Shown: positions 32,727-42,479 of the stretch, in pieces | Position numbering within the stretch: the stretch's first letter is position 1 | How the letters are laid out: every line of letters starts with the position of its first letter | Assembly: GCF_030815415.1 (NCBI RefSeq) | Contig: NZ_JAUSWW010000001.1 | Span: 6,882,001-6,946,000, forward strand | Direction of reading: 5' to 3' | Origin: Streptomyces canus | GTDB taxonomy: Bacteria; Actinomycetota; Actinomycetes; Streptomycetales; Streptomycetaceae | Length of the DNA: 64,000 nt | Position numbers and translations under genes: made by a program | The notes under the pieces: generated by a model | Databases searched by the model: none | Told to the model about the DNA's origin: nothing | Seen by the model: the letters and a program-made list of their open reading frames with translations, nothing else

Positions 32727-33937
32727 ACCGCATCTTCCTCGACGTGCACGCCCTGCAGACCGTGCCGCCCAGCAACCTCAACCGGGACGACACCGGCGCC
32801 CCGAAGTCAGCCGTCTACGGCGGGGTCCCCCGGGCCCGGGTCTCCAGCCAGGCCTGGAAGCGCGTCACCCGTGAGTACTTCGGTAACGAGCAGCTGCTCG
32901 ACCCGAGCGAACTGGGCGTCAGGACCAAGAAGGTCGCCGAACTCCTCGCCACCCGCATCACGGATCTCGATGCGTCGATGGGGGACGCCGAGGCGCTGCG
33001 GCTCGCGGCCGAGGTGATCGAGACAGCCACCGGCTCGAAGATGGAGGCACCGGAGCGAAAGACGCGCAAGGCGAAGGCCGATGCGGAGGGTGAGAAACAG
33101 GAGGCGGCGGCGCCCCAGTCCAAGTACTTGATGTTCCTCAGTGCCCGGCAGCTCGACGGTCTCGCCGCCCTCGCCGTCGAAGGGGCCAGCGACATCACGG
33201 CGTACCTGAAGGACAAGGACAACAAGGCGCGCGCCAAGCAGATCGCCGACACCCGCCACTCCGTCGACATCGCCCTGTTCGGGCGCATGGTCGCCGACTC
33301 CGCCGACTTCAACGTCGATGCCGCAGCCCAGGTCGCCCACGCCATCAGCGTGCACCGGGTGGAAAACGAGTCCGACTACTACACGGCCGTCGACGACGAG
33401 AACACCGACGCCGAGACCGGCGCCGGCATGATCGGAACGGTCGACTTCAACTCCGCGACCCTCTACCGCTACGCCGCCGTCAGCGTGCACCAGCTCGCCG
33501 CCAACCTCGGCGAAGGACTACGTGAGGACGAACCCGTCAACACCCCCGTGCGCCGCGCTGTCGAGGCGTTCGTGCACGCCTTTGTCGCCTCACTGCCCAA
33601 GGGAAAGATCAACACGTTCGGGCACCACACCCTGCCGGACGCCGTCGTCGTCAAGCTCCGCACCACCCGCCCCATCAGCTTTGTCGCCGCTTTCGAGGAG
33701 CCGGTGAGCGCCGAAGCCGGCGGCGGGCATCTGCGCGAGGCCTCCGCCCGCCTGGCCGAGTACATCCCCGAGGTCGAACGAGCCTACGGTGATGAGCAGT
33801 CCACCCTGACCTGGGTACTGCGCGTGGGGGCTGCCACTGACAAGCTCTCCGGCATCGGTCAGGAGACGCCCAGCCTGTCCGCGCTCGTCGAGACGGTCGG
33901 CCAGGCCGTGGCCGAGCGCATGGACAAGCCCGCATGA
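32723..33937 (+). CDS. cas7: Cas7e: crRNA backbone subunit of Cascade
   Basis: The GTG at 32723 is coupled to cse2. The 404-residue protein begins NRIFLDVHALQTVPPSNLNR and contains RARVSSQAWKRVTREYF, the Cas7e signature. Later FGRMVADSADFNVDAAAQVA and PKGKINTFGHHTLPD are also family segments. A charged insertion (about 105-135, EAPERKTRKAKADAEGEKQE) is longer than in E. coli and probably surface-exposed. Six copies would coat the crRNA. The stop overlaps cas5 by 4 bp. Confidence 0.92.
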   Translation: MNRIFLDVHALQTVPPSNLNRDDTGAPKSAVYGGVPRARVSSQAWKRVTREYFGNEQLLDPSELGVRTKKVAELLATRITDLDASMGDAEALRLAAEVIETATGSKMEAPERKTRKAKADAEGEKQEAAAPQSKYLMFLSARQLDGLAALAVEGASDITAYLKDKDNKARAKQIADTRHSVDIALFGRMVADSADFNVDAAAQVAHAISVHRVENESDYYTAVDDENTDAETGAGMIGTVDFNSATLYRYAAVSVHQLAANLGEGLREDEPVNTPVRRAVEAFVHAFVASLPKGKINTFGHHTLPDAVVVKLRTTRPISFVAAFEEPVSAEAGGGHLREASARLAEYIPEVERAYGDEQSTLTWVLRVGAATDKLSGIGQETPSLSALVETVGQAVAERMDKPA

Positions 33938-34671
33938 GCGTGTTGACCCTGCGCCTGGCGGGCCCCCTGCAAGCGTGGGGGGCCTCGGCCCGGTTCGCCC
34001 GCCGCACCACCGAGTCCGCCCCGACCAAGAGCGGCGTGATCGGCATGCTCGCCGCGGCCCGAGGTATGGACCGCGACGACGATGACGCACTGGCCCGCCT
34101 GGCCGTGCTCCGTTTCGGGGTCCGAATCGACCAACCCGGCACCCGGGTCCGCGACTTCCAGACCGCCCACCACGCCGACACCGGCAAGTCGATGCCTCTG
34201 TCCGAGCGTTACTACCTCGCCGATGCGGTCTTCGTCGCCGCGGTCGAGGGCGAGGATGTGCTGCTCGATGAACTCGACGCAGCCCTGCGTAGCCCCGTCC
34301 ATCCGCCCTATCTCGGCCGACGCTCCTGCCCGCCGGCCCACCCGGTCCGGCTCGGCCTGCACCGCGGGGCCGGCCTCGCCGAGGCGCTCCAGGCGGAGCC
34401 CTGGCAAGCCGGCGCCTGGTACCGCAAGCAGCGCCGCGGCGAGGAGACCGTGTCCTTGACCGTGCTGCGCGAGGCCCGTCCCGACGAACCCGATGCGGAC
34501 CTGCTGCGTGACCAGCCCCTCAGCTTCGCCGCCGAACACCGCCGGCACGCCCTGCGCACCGTAGTCACCACGACCGTTGAGGTGCCCAACCCCAATGGCA
34601 GGGCCGCCTCGAGGCCCAGGGCAGTACCCCCGCACGACCCGTTCGCAGCCTTGGAGGAAGAGAGCGCCTGA
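33934..34671 (+). CDS. cas5: Cas5e: crRNA 5'-handle-binding subunit of Cascade
   Basis: The ATG at 33934 overlaps the cas7 stop. The 245-residue protein begins LTLRLAGPLQAWGASARFAR, the Cas5 RAMP opening. It continues with TKSGVIGMLAAARGMDRDDD and PLSERYYLADAVFVAAVEG. It caps the 5' handle of the crRNA. The C-terminus is Pro/Arg-rich. It is coupled to cas6e by the overlap TGATG. Confidence 0.92.
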   Translation: MSVLTLRLAGPLQAWGASARFARRTTESAPTKSGVIGMLAAARGMDRDDDDALARLAVLRFGVRIDQPGTRVRDFQTAHHADTGKSMPLSERYYLADAVFVAAVEGEDVLLDELDAALRSPVHPPYLGRRSCPPAHPVRLGLHRGAGLAEALQAEPWQAGAWYRKQRRGEETVSLTVLREARPDEPDADLLRDQPLSFAAEHRRHALRTVVTTTVEVPNPNGRAASRPRAVPPHDPFAALEEESA

Positions 34672-35471
34672 TGTACCTGTCCCGCTTCCGCATGAACGCC
34701 GCGCGCCCCGGCACCCGGCGCCTGCTCTCCTCCCCCCAGTCCCTGCACGCGGCCGTCATGTCGTCCTTTCCCCACCTGCTGCCCACAGCCTCCACAAATC
34801 CCGGCACACCCTCCGACGGCCCGCGGGTGTTGTGGCGCCTGGACCAGAACGCCGCCGCCGAGGTCTTCCTGTACGTGGTCAGCCCCGACCGGCCCGACCT
34901 GACCCACCTCGTCGAGCAAGCCGGCTGGCCCGCAGCTGCGGCGGCCGACCCGGACAATCCCGGCTGGCAGACCCGGCCCTACGCCCCCTTCCTCGACCGG
35001 CTCGCGCAAGGCACTACCTGGGCGTTTAGGCTCACCGCCAACCCGGTGCACCACATCCGCCGCAAGGACGACGAACCGATCAAGAGGACCGCCCACCTCA
35101 CCCCGGTCCACCAGATGGCATGGCTCCTCGAACGGCAGGAACGCTGCGGATTCCGCATCTGCGAAAAACCCGACAGCAAGCGACTCCTGCCCAGCGGCAC
35201 CACGCACAAGAAATCCGCCCACCACGGCGACCGCTACGAACTCATGGTCCGCGACCAGCGCAACCTGTCCTTCGCCAAGCCCCGCGATGACAACGCGCCA
35301 GGACGGCGACCAGTCACTCTGGTCGCCGTCACCTTCGACGGCCGCCTCCAGATCACCGACTCCGCCCTGCTACGCCGCACCCTCGTACAAGGTCTGGGCA
35401 AGGCGAAGGCCTACGGCTGCGGGCTGATGACTCTCGCACCGGCCCCCGACACCGGTGAGCGCAACCCGTGA
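34671..35471 (+). CDS. cas6: Cas6e: crRNA-processing endoribonuclease
   Basis: The ATG at 34671 overlaps the cas5 stop by one base. The 266-residue protein has the N-terminal RAMP fold and the catalytic His at residue 26 in SPQSLHAAVM, the position known for Cas6e. The glycine-rich loop near the C-terminus reads QGLGKAKAYGCGLMTLAP. It would cut the repeat at the base of its hairpin. No cas1 or cas2 follows; the array begins 63 bp downstream. Confidence 0.92.
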   Translation: MYLSRFRMNAARPGTRRLLSSPQSLHAAVMSSFPHLLPTASTNPGTPSDGPRVLWRLDQNAAAEVFLYVVSPDRPDLTHLVEQAGWPAAAAADPDNPGWQTRPYAPFLDRLAQGTTWAFRLTANPVHHIRRKDDEPIKRTAHLTPVHQMAWLLERQERCGFRICEKPDSKRLLPSGTTHKKSAHHGDRYELMVRDQRNLSFAKPRDDNAPGRRPVTLVAVTFDGRLQITDSALLRRTLVQGLGKAKAYGCGLMTLAPAPDTGERNP

Positions 35472-35473
35472 CG

Positions 35474-35502
35474 ACAGTTGGCCGACGCACCGCGCTGGTC
35501 CC
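35474..35502 (+). repeat. Degenerate repeat-like end one unit before the array
   Basis: TGGTCCC at 35496-35502 lies one repeat-spacer period upstream of the same string in the first good repeat. The preceding bases share only a few positions with the repeat. It may be the decayed first repeat. The 63-bp gap between cas6e and the array holds no AT-rich leader. Confidence 0.35.
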
Positions 35503-35534
35503 GAGGTTTACCGATTCCCAAGCCGCAGGCCGGG

Positions 35535-38500
35535 GTGCTCCCCGCGCCCGCGGGGGATGGTCCCGCGCCGTCGTTCAGGCTGTCGGCGCCGACCCGGTGC
35601 TCCCCGCGCCCGCGGGGATGGTCCCTCCGTGAAGGTCGATGTCGGGGCGGACGGCACGTGCTCCCCGCGCCCGCGGGGATGGTCCCCTCGAACAGTTCCA
35701 GACGCTGATCAACGTCGCATGCTCCCCGCGCCCGCGAGGATGGTCCCAGGCCCCGCGTCACCCCGCCGAGTGCCGCCAGGTGCTCCCCGCGCCCGCGGGG
35801 ATGGTCCCGGCGGCTTCGGCGGGCAGGTGGTCATGACGTCGTGCTCCCCGCACCCGCGGGGATGGTCCTCCGTGCTTGAGGCCGAGTCGGGTGAGGGAGT
35901 CGTGCTCCCCGCGCCCGCGGGGATGGTCCCGCGATCCAGACCAAGATGCGCGCCAAGAAGGTGTGCTCCCCACGCCCGCGGGGATGGTCCCTTCGTCGGC
36001 GCCACGAAGGTGCCGTAGGTCGAGTGCTCCCCGCGTCCGCTGGGATGGTCCCCCGCGGCACGTCCACACCGACGTGAAACCGCAGTGCTCCCCGCGCCTG
36101 CGGGGATGGTCCCACCACGACCGCCAGGTCCGCGATGGTGGCCCTGTGCTTCCCGCGCCCGCGGGGATGGTCCCCGCTGGTCTGTCGATGACACCGACCG
36201 GTACGCGTGCTCCCCGCGCCCGCGGGGATGGTCCCCAGCACTGCCTGCACTCCCCGCGCGGCGGGGTGTGCTCCCCGCGCCCGCGGGGATGGTCCCGTGC
36301 CGTCACGCCAGGCAACCGTCTGGTCAATGTGCTCCCCGCGCCGCGGGGATGGTCCCTTCGGCAGCAGCGACCGCACGGTCGTGGCCATGTGCTCCCCGCG
36401 CCCGGGGATGGTCCTAACCCCATCGGCATTGCCGTGCAATGCCTTTGGTGCTCCCCGCGCCCGCGGGGATGGTCCCGGCATGGACATCCGGCGCCCGCAG
36501 CACACGCTGTGCTCCCCGCGCCCGCGGGGATGGTCCCCTGGAGACGGGACAGATCCTCGTGCTGCGCAAGTGCTCCCCGCGCCCGCAGGGATGGTCCCGG
36601 CACGCTGTCCGGGTAGGCGGCAGGCAGGTTGTGCTCCCCGCGCCCGCGAGGATGGTCTCGCGGACTCGGGGAGGTCGGCGAGGCCGCTGCGGTGCTCCCC
36701 GCGCCCGCGGGGATGGTCCCCGTTCGGGCAGTTCTGGCAGGAGGTCTACACAGTGCTCCCCGCGCCCGCGGGGATGGTCCCTACTGCCAGTACCAGACCA
36801 AGCTCGAGACCAAGTGCTCCCCGCGCCCGCGGGGATGGTCCCGAAGTCTCCAAGCTGTCACGGGGGATCAAGCTGTGCTCCCCGCGCCCGCGGGGATGGT
36901 CCCAGGATGATTCGCCGTGCAGTCAGCGGGACCTGGTGTTCCCCGCGCCCGCGGGGATGGTCCCGGTTGATCAGGAGGGCCTGCGGGTCGGCGTTCGTGC
37001 TCCCCGCGCCTGCGGGGATGGTCCCTGGGTGTTGGACCCAGCCGGGACGTCGGTGGGGTGCTCCCCGCGCCCGCGGGGATGGTCCCGCTCAGGTTCTGGC
37101 GGACATCAACCTCGCTCCGTGCCTTCCGCGCCAGCGGGGATGGTCCCTATGCGGAGGCGGTGAAGGAGGCTCATCTGCGGTGCTCCCCGCGCCCGCGGGG
37201 ATGGTCCCTCGCCGACCTCTTCGGCGCCTCACCCCACACCGTGCTCCCCGCGCCCGCAGGGATGGTCCCGTCGTACGACGCACCACCTTGGACATGACGA
37301 AGTGCTCCCCGCGCCCGCAGGGATGGTCCCCACGGGCCTCCGTGCTTCCCGGGTCGGTCGATGTGCTCCCCGCGCCCGCGGGGATGGTCCCAGCAACCCG
37401 AAGGAGACCCAGTCATGATGTTCGTGCTCCCCGCGCCCGCGGGGATGGTCCCATCAACAACCTTCGGGCCGAGGCGGACGAAGCGTGCTCCCCGCGCCCG
37501 CGGGGATGGTCCCGACTCGTCGGGCAGTGGTGCGAACGTGCCCTCGTGCTCCCCGCGCCCGCGGGGATGGTCCCGAGACATGCTCGCCTTGCTCCCACCG
37601 GAACCGGTGCTCCCCGCGCCCGCGGGGATGGTCCCAAGCCGGTCATCAAGATCTTCGGCGCCTTCGAGTGCTCCCCGCGCCCGCGGGGATGGTCCCGAGC
37701 AGAAGGTGCGCGCCAAGCGGGGGCTCTAGTGCTCCCCGCGCCCGCGGGGATGGTCCCGGCCAGTCCGGAGCCGTCGTCATCGACGGCATGTGCTCCCCGC
37801 GCCTGCGGGGATGGTCCCTCGACACAGGGAGGGGGGCCATCATGTCGCTTGTGCTCCCCGCGCCTGCGGGGATGGCCCCACGCGGGCGTCGGGCTGGCTG
37901 CAGCTGTGTGGGTGCTCCCCGCGCCCGCGGGGATGGTCCCACGGAGAAGGCCACCGACAACCCCGGCACCACGTGCTCCCCGCGCCCGCGGGGATGGTCC
38001 CGAGAAGATGGATGGCGTCGCGAAGGATAAGGCGTGCTCCCCGCGCCCGTGGGGATGGTCCCCGCAACGCGGGCATGGTCGACGAGCAGGCCCTGTGCTC
38101 CCCGCGCCCGCGGGGATGGTCCCAGACTGTTCGTCTACCTCCTGTTGTACGCCCTGTGCTCCCCGCGCCCGCGGGGATGGTCCAAACTCAACAGTGGAGA
38201 CGCCGTGAACGAGAACGTGCTCCCCGCGCTCGCGGGGATGGTCCCTCGTCGGGCCTGGCCGTGTAGTTCCGCCCGTCGTGCCCCCCGCGCCCGCGGGGAT
38301 GGTCCCCCGGCGCCGACGGCGGGCAACGTGCCCGACGAGTGCCCCCCGCGCCCGCGGGGATGGTCCCCCGGCGCCGACGGCGGGCAACGTGCCCGACGAG
38401 TGCTCCCCGCGCCCGCGGGGATGGTCCCGACTTCCTGATGGGGGAGGACCGGCCGAACGAGTGCTCCCTGCGCCCGCGGGGATGGTCCCCAGCCGCAACG

Positions 38501-39949
38501 TCCACGCGAAGCGGTCGCCCTGTGCTCCCCGCGAACGCGAGGATGGTCCACACTCTTCGAAGCCGCCGCTGTCGGTCGAGACGTGCTCCCCGCGCCCGCG
38601 GGGATGGTCCCGACGACCCCCGCCAGTTCACCGGCGGTCGCTGGTGCTCCCCGCGCCCGCGAGGATGGTCCCGCGCCGGTCTGCCACAACCGCACTGGTG
38701 CCCTGTGCTCCCCGCGTCCGCGGGGATGGTCCCCTCCGCCGCCCGCCCACCGGCACCAAGGGCATGTGCTCCCCGCGCCCGCGGGGATGGTCCCGCCAAG
38801 CTCGCCGCACAGCTGGGCGTCGGTCCGTGCTCCCCGCGCCTGCGGGGATGGTCCCCGGGTGTGGCCGACCTCGTACCGAGGCCCCGTGTGCTCCCCGCGC
38901 CCGCGGGGATGGTCCCACGTCCGTGTCGGGCAGGTAAAGCACCTGCCCGAGCTCCCCGCGCCTGCGGGGATGGTCCCGACTCCCACATGGCGATGGCCCT
39001 GGCGATGGGGTGCTCCCCGCGCCCGCGGGGATGGTCCTGAGCAAGAAACTCCGTTGAGTCGTCCCCACTCGTGCTCCCCGCGCCCGCGGGGATGGTCCCG
39101 CGTACGCCGGCAAGCTGCGCGGCCGCGGCGTGTGCTCCCCGCGCGCGGGGATGGTCCCGACCGGGGTGGAGGCCGGGACACTGTGGGAAAGTGCTCCCTG
39201 CGCCCGCGGGGATGGCCCCCAGCGCCCGGAGGCGGACAGGCGCACGGCGGTGTGCTCCTCGCGCCCGCGGGGATGGTCCCGAGAACTGAAAGGGGCCTCC
39301 GTGGACAACACAGTGCTCCCCGCGCCCGCGGGGATGGTCCCCGGCGGACCAGGTACACGCCCTCTTCGAGCTGGTGCTCCCCGTGCCCGCGGGGATGGTC
39401 CCTGGACCAGCGCGCCCGACGGGTACAGGCGCCCGTGCTCCCCGCGCCCGCGGGGATGGTCCCTCCTCATACAGCCGGGGCGGTACGAGGACAGTTTGCT
39501 CCCCGCGCCTGCGGGGATGGTCCCTACGCCTGCCAGAGTGCCGCGCGGGACGTACTGTGCTCCCCGCGCCCGCGGGGATGGTCCCCGGCGCGTGTACCGC
39601 GTCACCGGGGTTGACGAGTGCTCCCCGCGCCCGCGGGGATGGTCCCCGGAGACGCTGCTGCCTCGGGGTACTTCGTTGGTGCTCCCCGCGCCTGCGGGGA
39701 TGGTCCCCCGCTCAGGACACCAACCCGTTCTTCGCGCACGTGCTCCCCGCGCCCGCGGGGGATGGTCCCGACATCAGCCAGTCCCGGTCGTTCGGCTGTC
39801 TGCGCTCCCCGCGCGCGGGGATGGTCCCCAACCGCAACGTCCACGCGAAGCTGTCGCCCTGTGCTCCCCGCGAACGCGGGGATGGTCCCGCCGTCACCCC
39901 GAACTGCTCCGAGGTCATCGTGTGCTCCCCGCGCCCGCGGGGATGGTCC
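35535..39949 (+). CRISPR. Type I-E CRISPR array, 73 repeats and 72 spacers
   Basis: Repeats recur every 61 bp. They are 29 bases: GTGCT, then a palindromic core CCCCGCGCCCGCGGGG, then ATGGTCCC. Spacers are 32-33 bases. By comparison with the E. coli repeat the array is transcribed on the plus strand, like the cas genes; Cas6e would leave the 8-base handle ATGGTCCC. I counted start positions individually. More than 15 repeats carry changes, for example at 35719, 36936, 37119, 38278, 38339, 38522, 38949, 39132, 39496, 39802 and 39861, spread through the array. Two spacer units are duplicated. Neighbouring open frames across the array are artefacts of its period. Confidence 0.97.
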
Positions 39950-40250
39950 GCCAGTTCGCTGATAAGGGGGCATGTGTAGACCTCGACTGTGTCCTTCGCG
40001 CCGGATGCCGACTCGGCCGTCACCGAAGTCATCTCACGGCAGCCATGAACTCCGGGCCACGCGGCAATCATGTCCCGCCTGTACGCCGAACCATGCTTTG
40101 GCCGGCACGACGCGAGGGAAGCCCGTGGCGGGGGCATCCTCACGCCGTGTGCCCGAAGCTGCAATCCGCCCGATCTCTCCAGCTCACTCTGGAAGATGGC
40201 GGCTGAGCTGGATAAGCTGACCAGACGACGTCTGGCCTGCGGAAACGGCT
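39950..40250. other. Array trailer to IS boundary
   Basis: This 300-bp stretch has no supported gene. A minus-strand frame starting TSVTAESASGAKDTVEVYTC runs into the array and is not convincing. No adaptation genes and no AT-rich leader are seen on this side either. Confidence 0.4.
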
Positions 40251-40366
40251 ATCGAGGCTGGGTGCAGATCTTCCGAGGGTGCCTCGTTGGGGTGATTCGC
40301 AGAGGTTCGGGATGTAGCTGGTCGTGCCGACTCCTACCGTCGCCGGGGTCGAGCCCGCCGTGAGGC

Positions 40367-40897
40367 GTGCGGGTGCTGAGCGAGGGTGGGTGTGATGTGC
40401 CGTCGTTGATGGAGGCGTTGGAGGCCAGGCGGGCTGAGGTGCTGGGCGAGGCCGAGCGGCTGCGTGAGCAGATCGCCGGTCTGTCCGAAGAGTTGTCGCG
40501 GGCCGAGGAGCGGCTGGCGCGGTTGCAGATCGCGCGCGAGACGGTGGAGGAGGTGCTGGCCGCGCCGTCTTCGCCGGTGCCGGACGCGGAAGCCGCGGGT
40601 GGGGGTGCGGACGCCGCGGGTGGGGGTGCCGGCGGGGTAGCTGTGGCGTTGGTGAAGGCCGAGGCAGGGCTCGACGTGACGGTGATGTCGCCGGAGTACC
40701 AGGGGATCATCGCTTTGTTCGCGACCTCGGGGGCGGCGATGCGCTGCAAAGAGGTCTGCCAGCACCTGGGTCTGGGGACCGAGCCGCGGCATGTCGAGGG
40801 GATGCGCTCGAAGCTGAAGAGGCTCGTGGAGCGCGGGATCCTGGCGGAGCCTTCGTCCGGGCTGTTCAAGGTCGACGGCAGGAAGCAGGGATGGTGA
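40367..40897 (+). CDS. ISKra4 accessory protein (coiled coil plus winged helix)
   Basis: The 176-residue protein has an N-terminal coiled coil (GEAERLREQIAGLSEELSRA), a Gly/Ala-rich linker and a winged-helix-like C-terminus (AMRCKEVCQHLGLGTEPRHV to KLKRLVERGILAEPSSGLF). It is the first gene of the element and overlaps the transposase by 7 bp. A true start may lie downstream of 40367 (a GTG at 40398 is possible). It probably binds the element ends or modulates transposition. Confidence 0.65.
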   Translation: MRVLSEGGCDVPSLMEALEARRAEVLGEAERLREQIAGLSEELSRAEERLARLQIARETVEEVLAAPSSPVPDAEAAGGGADAAGGGAGGVAVALVKAEAGLDVTVMSPEYQGIIALFATSGAAMRCKEVCQHLGLGTEPRHVEGMRSKLKRLVERGILAEPSSGLFKVDGRKQGW

Positions 40898-42441
40898 GCG
40901 TGGTGGGGCCGGCCCAGGCTTCGCTCGCAGAGTGTGAGGACGCCTTCGCCGCCTCGGCGAGTCTGTTCGCCGCGGCGTGCGCGGAGCTGGCGGCCCCTCA
41001 GGCGGCGGTGATGACACATGCACAGTTGGAGGATCTGCTGGGTGCGCGGATGCGCGAGGTCACCCGGCAGTTGTTCCAGGACCACCTGACCCTGCGGGCC
41101 AGGGACGAGGTGCGCCGTGAGGAGGTCGTGGACGCCGCCGGTGTCGGACGCTCAAGGATCGAGCGGGGTCGGCACCGGATTCTGGCCACGGTGTTCGGCA
41201 AGGTCACCGTGGTCCGGATCGCCTACCGCGGCGCGGGCGTGGCGGACCTACACCCGGCCGACGCGTTACTGAACCTTCCAGACGCAATGCACTCGCACGG
41301 GCTGGCCAGGCTCGCCGCGATCGAGTCCGCCCGCGGCAGTTTCGCCGACGCCTGCGAGCGGATCAACGCCGTCACCGGCTCCGGAATCGGGCACCGGCAG
41401 GTCCAGGAACTCGCCGTCGGCGCCGCAGTCGACATCGACGCGTTCTACGACGCCGTCGTGCCGGCTCCCTGCACCGACACCACGCCGCTGATCTTGTCGG
41501 TCGACGGCAAGGGCGTGGTGATAAGACCCGAAGCACTGCGTGAGGACACCGCGAAGGCTGCAGCCGCCAAGGGAGGCAACGCGATGAAGACCCGGCTGGC
41601 GTCCGGGGAGAAACACGGCAGGAAACGGATGGCCACCCTGGGAGCCGTCTACGATGCCGAGCCCGCGCCGCGCACGGTGGACGACATCTTCGCCGACCCC
41701 GACCGGCAAGACGACGCCGGCCACGGCGCGGCGCCCGAGCGCCGCCAGGGGCCGAAGGCCCGGTCGAAGTGGTTGTGCGGTTCGGTGACCGACACCGCCG
41801 TGCAGGTGGTGTCGGCCGTGTTTGACCAGGCGGAGCACCGCGACCCCGGCCACCGCCGTTGCTGGGTCGTCCTGGTCGACGGGGCCCGCCATCAGATCGA
41901 CCTCATCAAGGCCGAAGCGCGGCAGCGCGGCGTGGACGTCCACATCATCGTCGACCTGATCCACGTGCTCGAATATCTGTGGCGAGCGGCCTGGTGCCTG
42001 CACGACAGCGGCGATGCCTCCGCCGAGAGCTGGGTCGCCCGTCACGCCCGCGTTCTGTTGGGCGGCGGCGTGCAGCAGACCGTCGCCGCACTCGAGGAAG
42101 CCGCCCGCGCCGCCGGACTGCGTGGCGCCCAGCGCAAGGGCATCGACGAGGCCGTGAACTACCTATCCGGCAAGGCCGAGCACCTGCGCTACGACACCGC
42201 CCTTGAACGCGGCTGGCCGATCGCCACCGGAATCATCGAGGGAGCATGCCGGCACCTGGTCAAAGACCGCCTGGACATCACCGGCGCCCGCTGGGGCCTG
42301 TCCGGAGCTGAAGCCGTGCTCAAGCTGCGTGCCGTCCGCGCCAACGGCGACTTCGACGCCTACTGGACCTGGCACCAGCAGCAGGAGTTCATCCGCAACC
42401 ACCAGACGCGCTACCGCGACCAGGTCATACCCACCGCCTGA
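40891..42441 (+). CDS. ISKra4-family transposase
   Basis: The 516-residue protein has the family's helical N-terminus (MTHAQLEDLLGARMREVTRQ), LILSVDGKGVVIRPEAL with the first catalytic Asp (about 200), and VHIIVDLIHVLEYLWRAAW with the second acidic site (about 352). GIIEGACRHLVKDRLDITGA (about 448) holds the catalytic Glu. The domains are intact, without stops. The ATG at 40891 overlaps the accessory gene, so translation is coupled. Confidence 0.85.
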   Translation: MVSVVGPAQASLAECEDAFAASASLFAAACAELAAPQAAVMTHAQLEDLLGARMREVTRQLFQDHLTLRARDEVRREEVVDAAGVGRSRIERGRHRILATVFGKVTVVRIAYRGAGVADLHPADALLNLPDAMHSHGLARLAAIESARGSFADACERINAVTGSGIGHRQVQELAVGAAVDIDAFYDAVVPAPCTDTTPLILSVDGKGVVIRPEALREDTAKAAAAKGGNAMKTRLASGEKHGRKRMATLGAVYDAEPAPRTVDDIFADPDRQDDAGHGAAPERRQGPKARSKWLCGSVTDTAVQVVSAVFDQAEHRDPGHRRCWVVLVDGARHQIDLIKAEARQRGVDVHIIVDLIHVLEYLWRAAWCLHDSGDASAESWVARHARVLLGGGVQQTVAALEEAARAAGLRGAQRKGIDEAVNYLSGKAEHLRYDTALERGWPIATGIIEGACRHLVKDRLDITGARWGLSGAEAVLKLRAVRANGDFDAYWTWHQQQEFIRNHQTRYRDQVIPTA

Positions 42442-42479
42442 TCGACAGCACCCTCATTGGATCTGCACCCATCGAGGCT

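Larger units (their letters stand above)
40260..42470 (+). mobile_element. ISKra4-type insertion sequence with 9-bp target duplication
   Basis: Imperfect terminal inverted repeats share GGGTGCAGATC and GAGGGTGC, separated by 4 bases (40260-40282 and, inverted, 42448-42470). ATCGAGGCT occurs directly outside both ends (40251-40259 and 42471-42479) and is the target duplication. The element is 2211 bp and carries two overlapping genes. Intact ends and identical duplications argue for a fairly recent insertion. Confidence 0.8.

Noticed and set aside
35535..39949. Possible self-targeting spacers against the prophage in this window.
   Set aside because: Reading about twenty spacers against the phage genes by eye gave no match. 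A proper search was not possible, so nothing is claimed.
35455..39973. Long open frames across the CRISPR array on both strands, with repeated Pro/Arg/Gly-rich segments (up to 589 codons).
   Set aside because: They follow the 61-bp repeat period and encode the repeat itself. There are no ribosome binding sites and they are a known artefact of GC-rich arrays.
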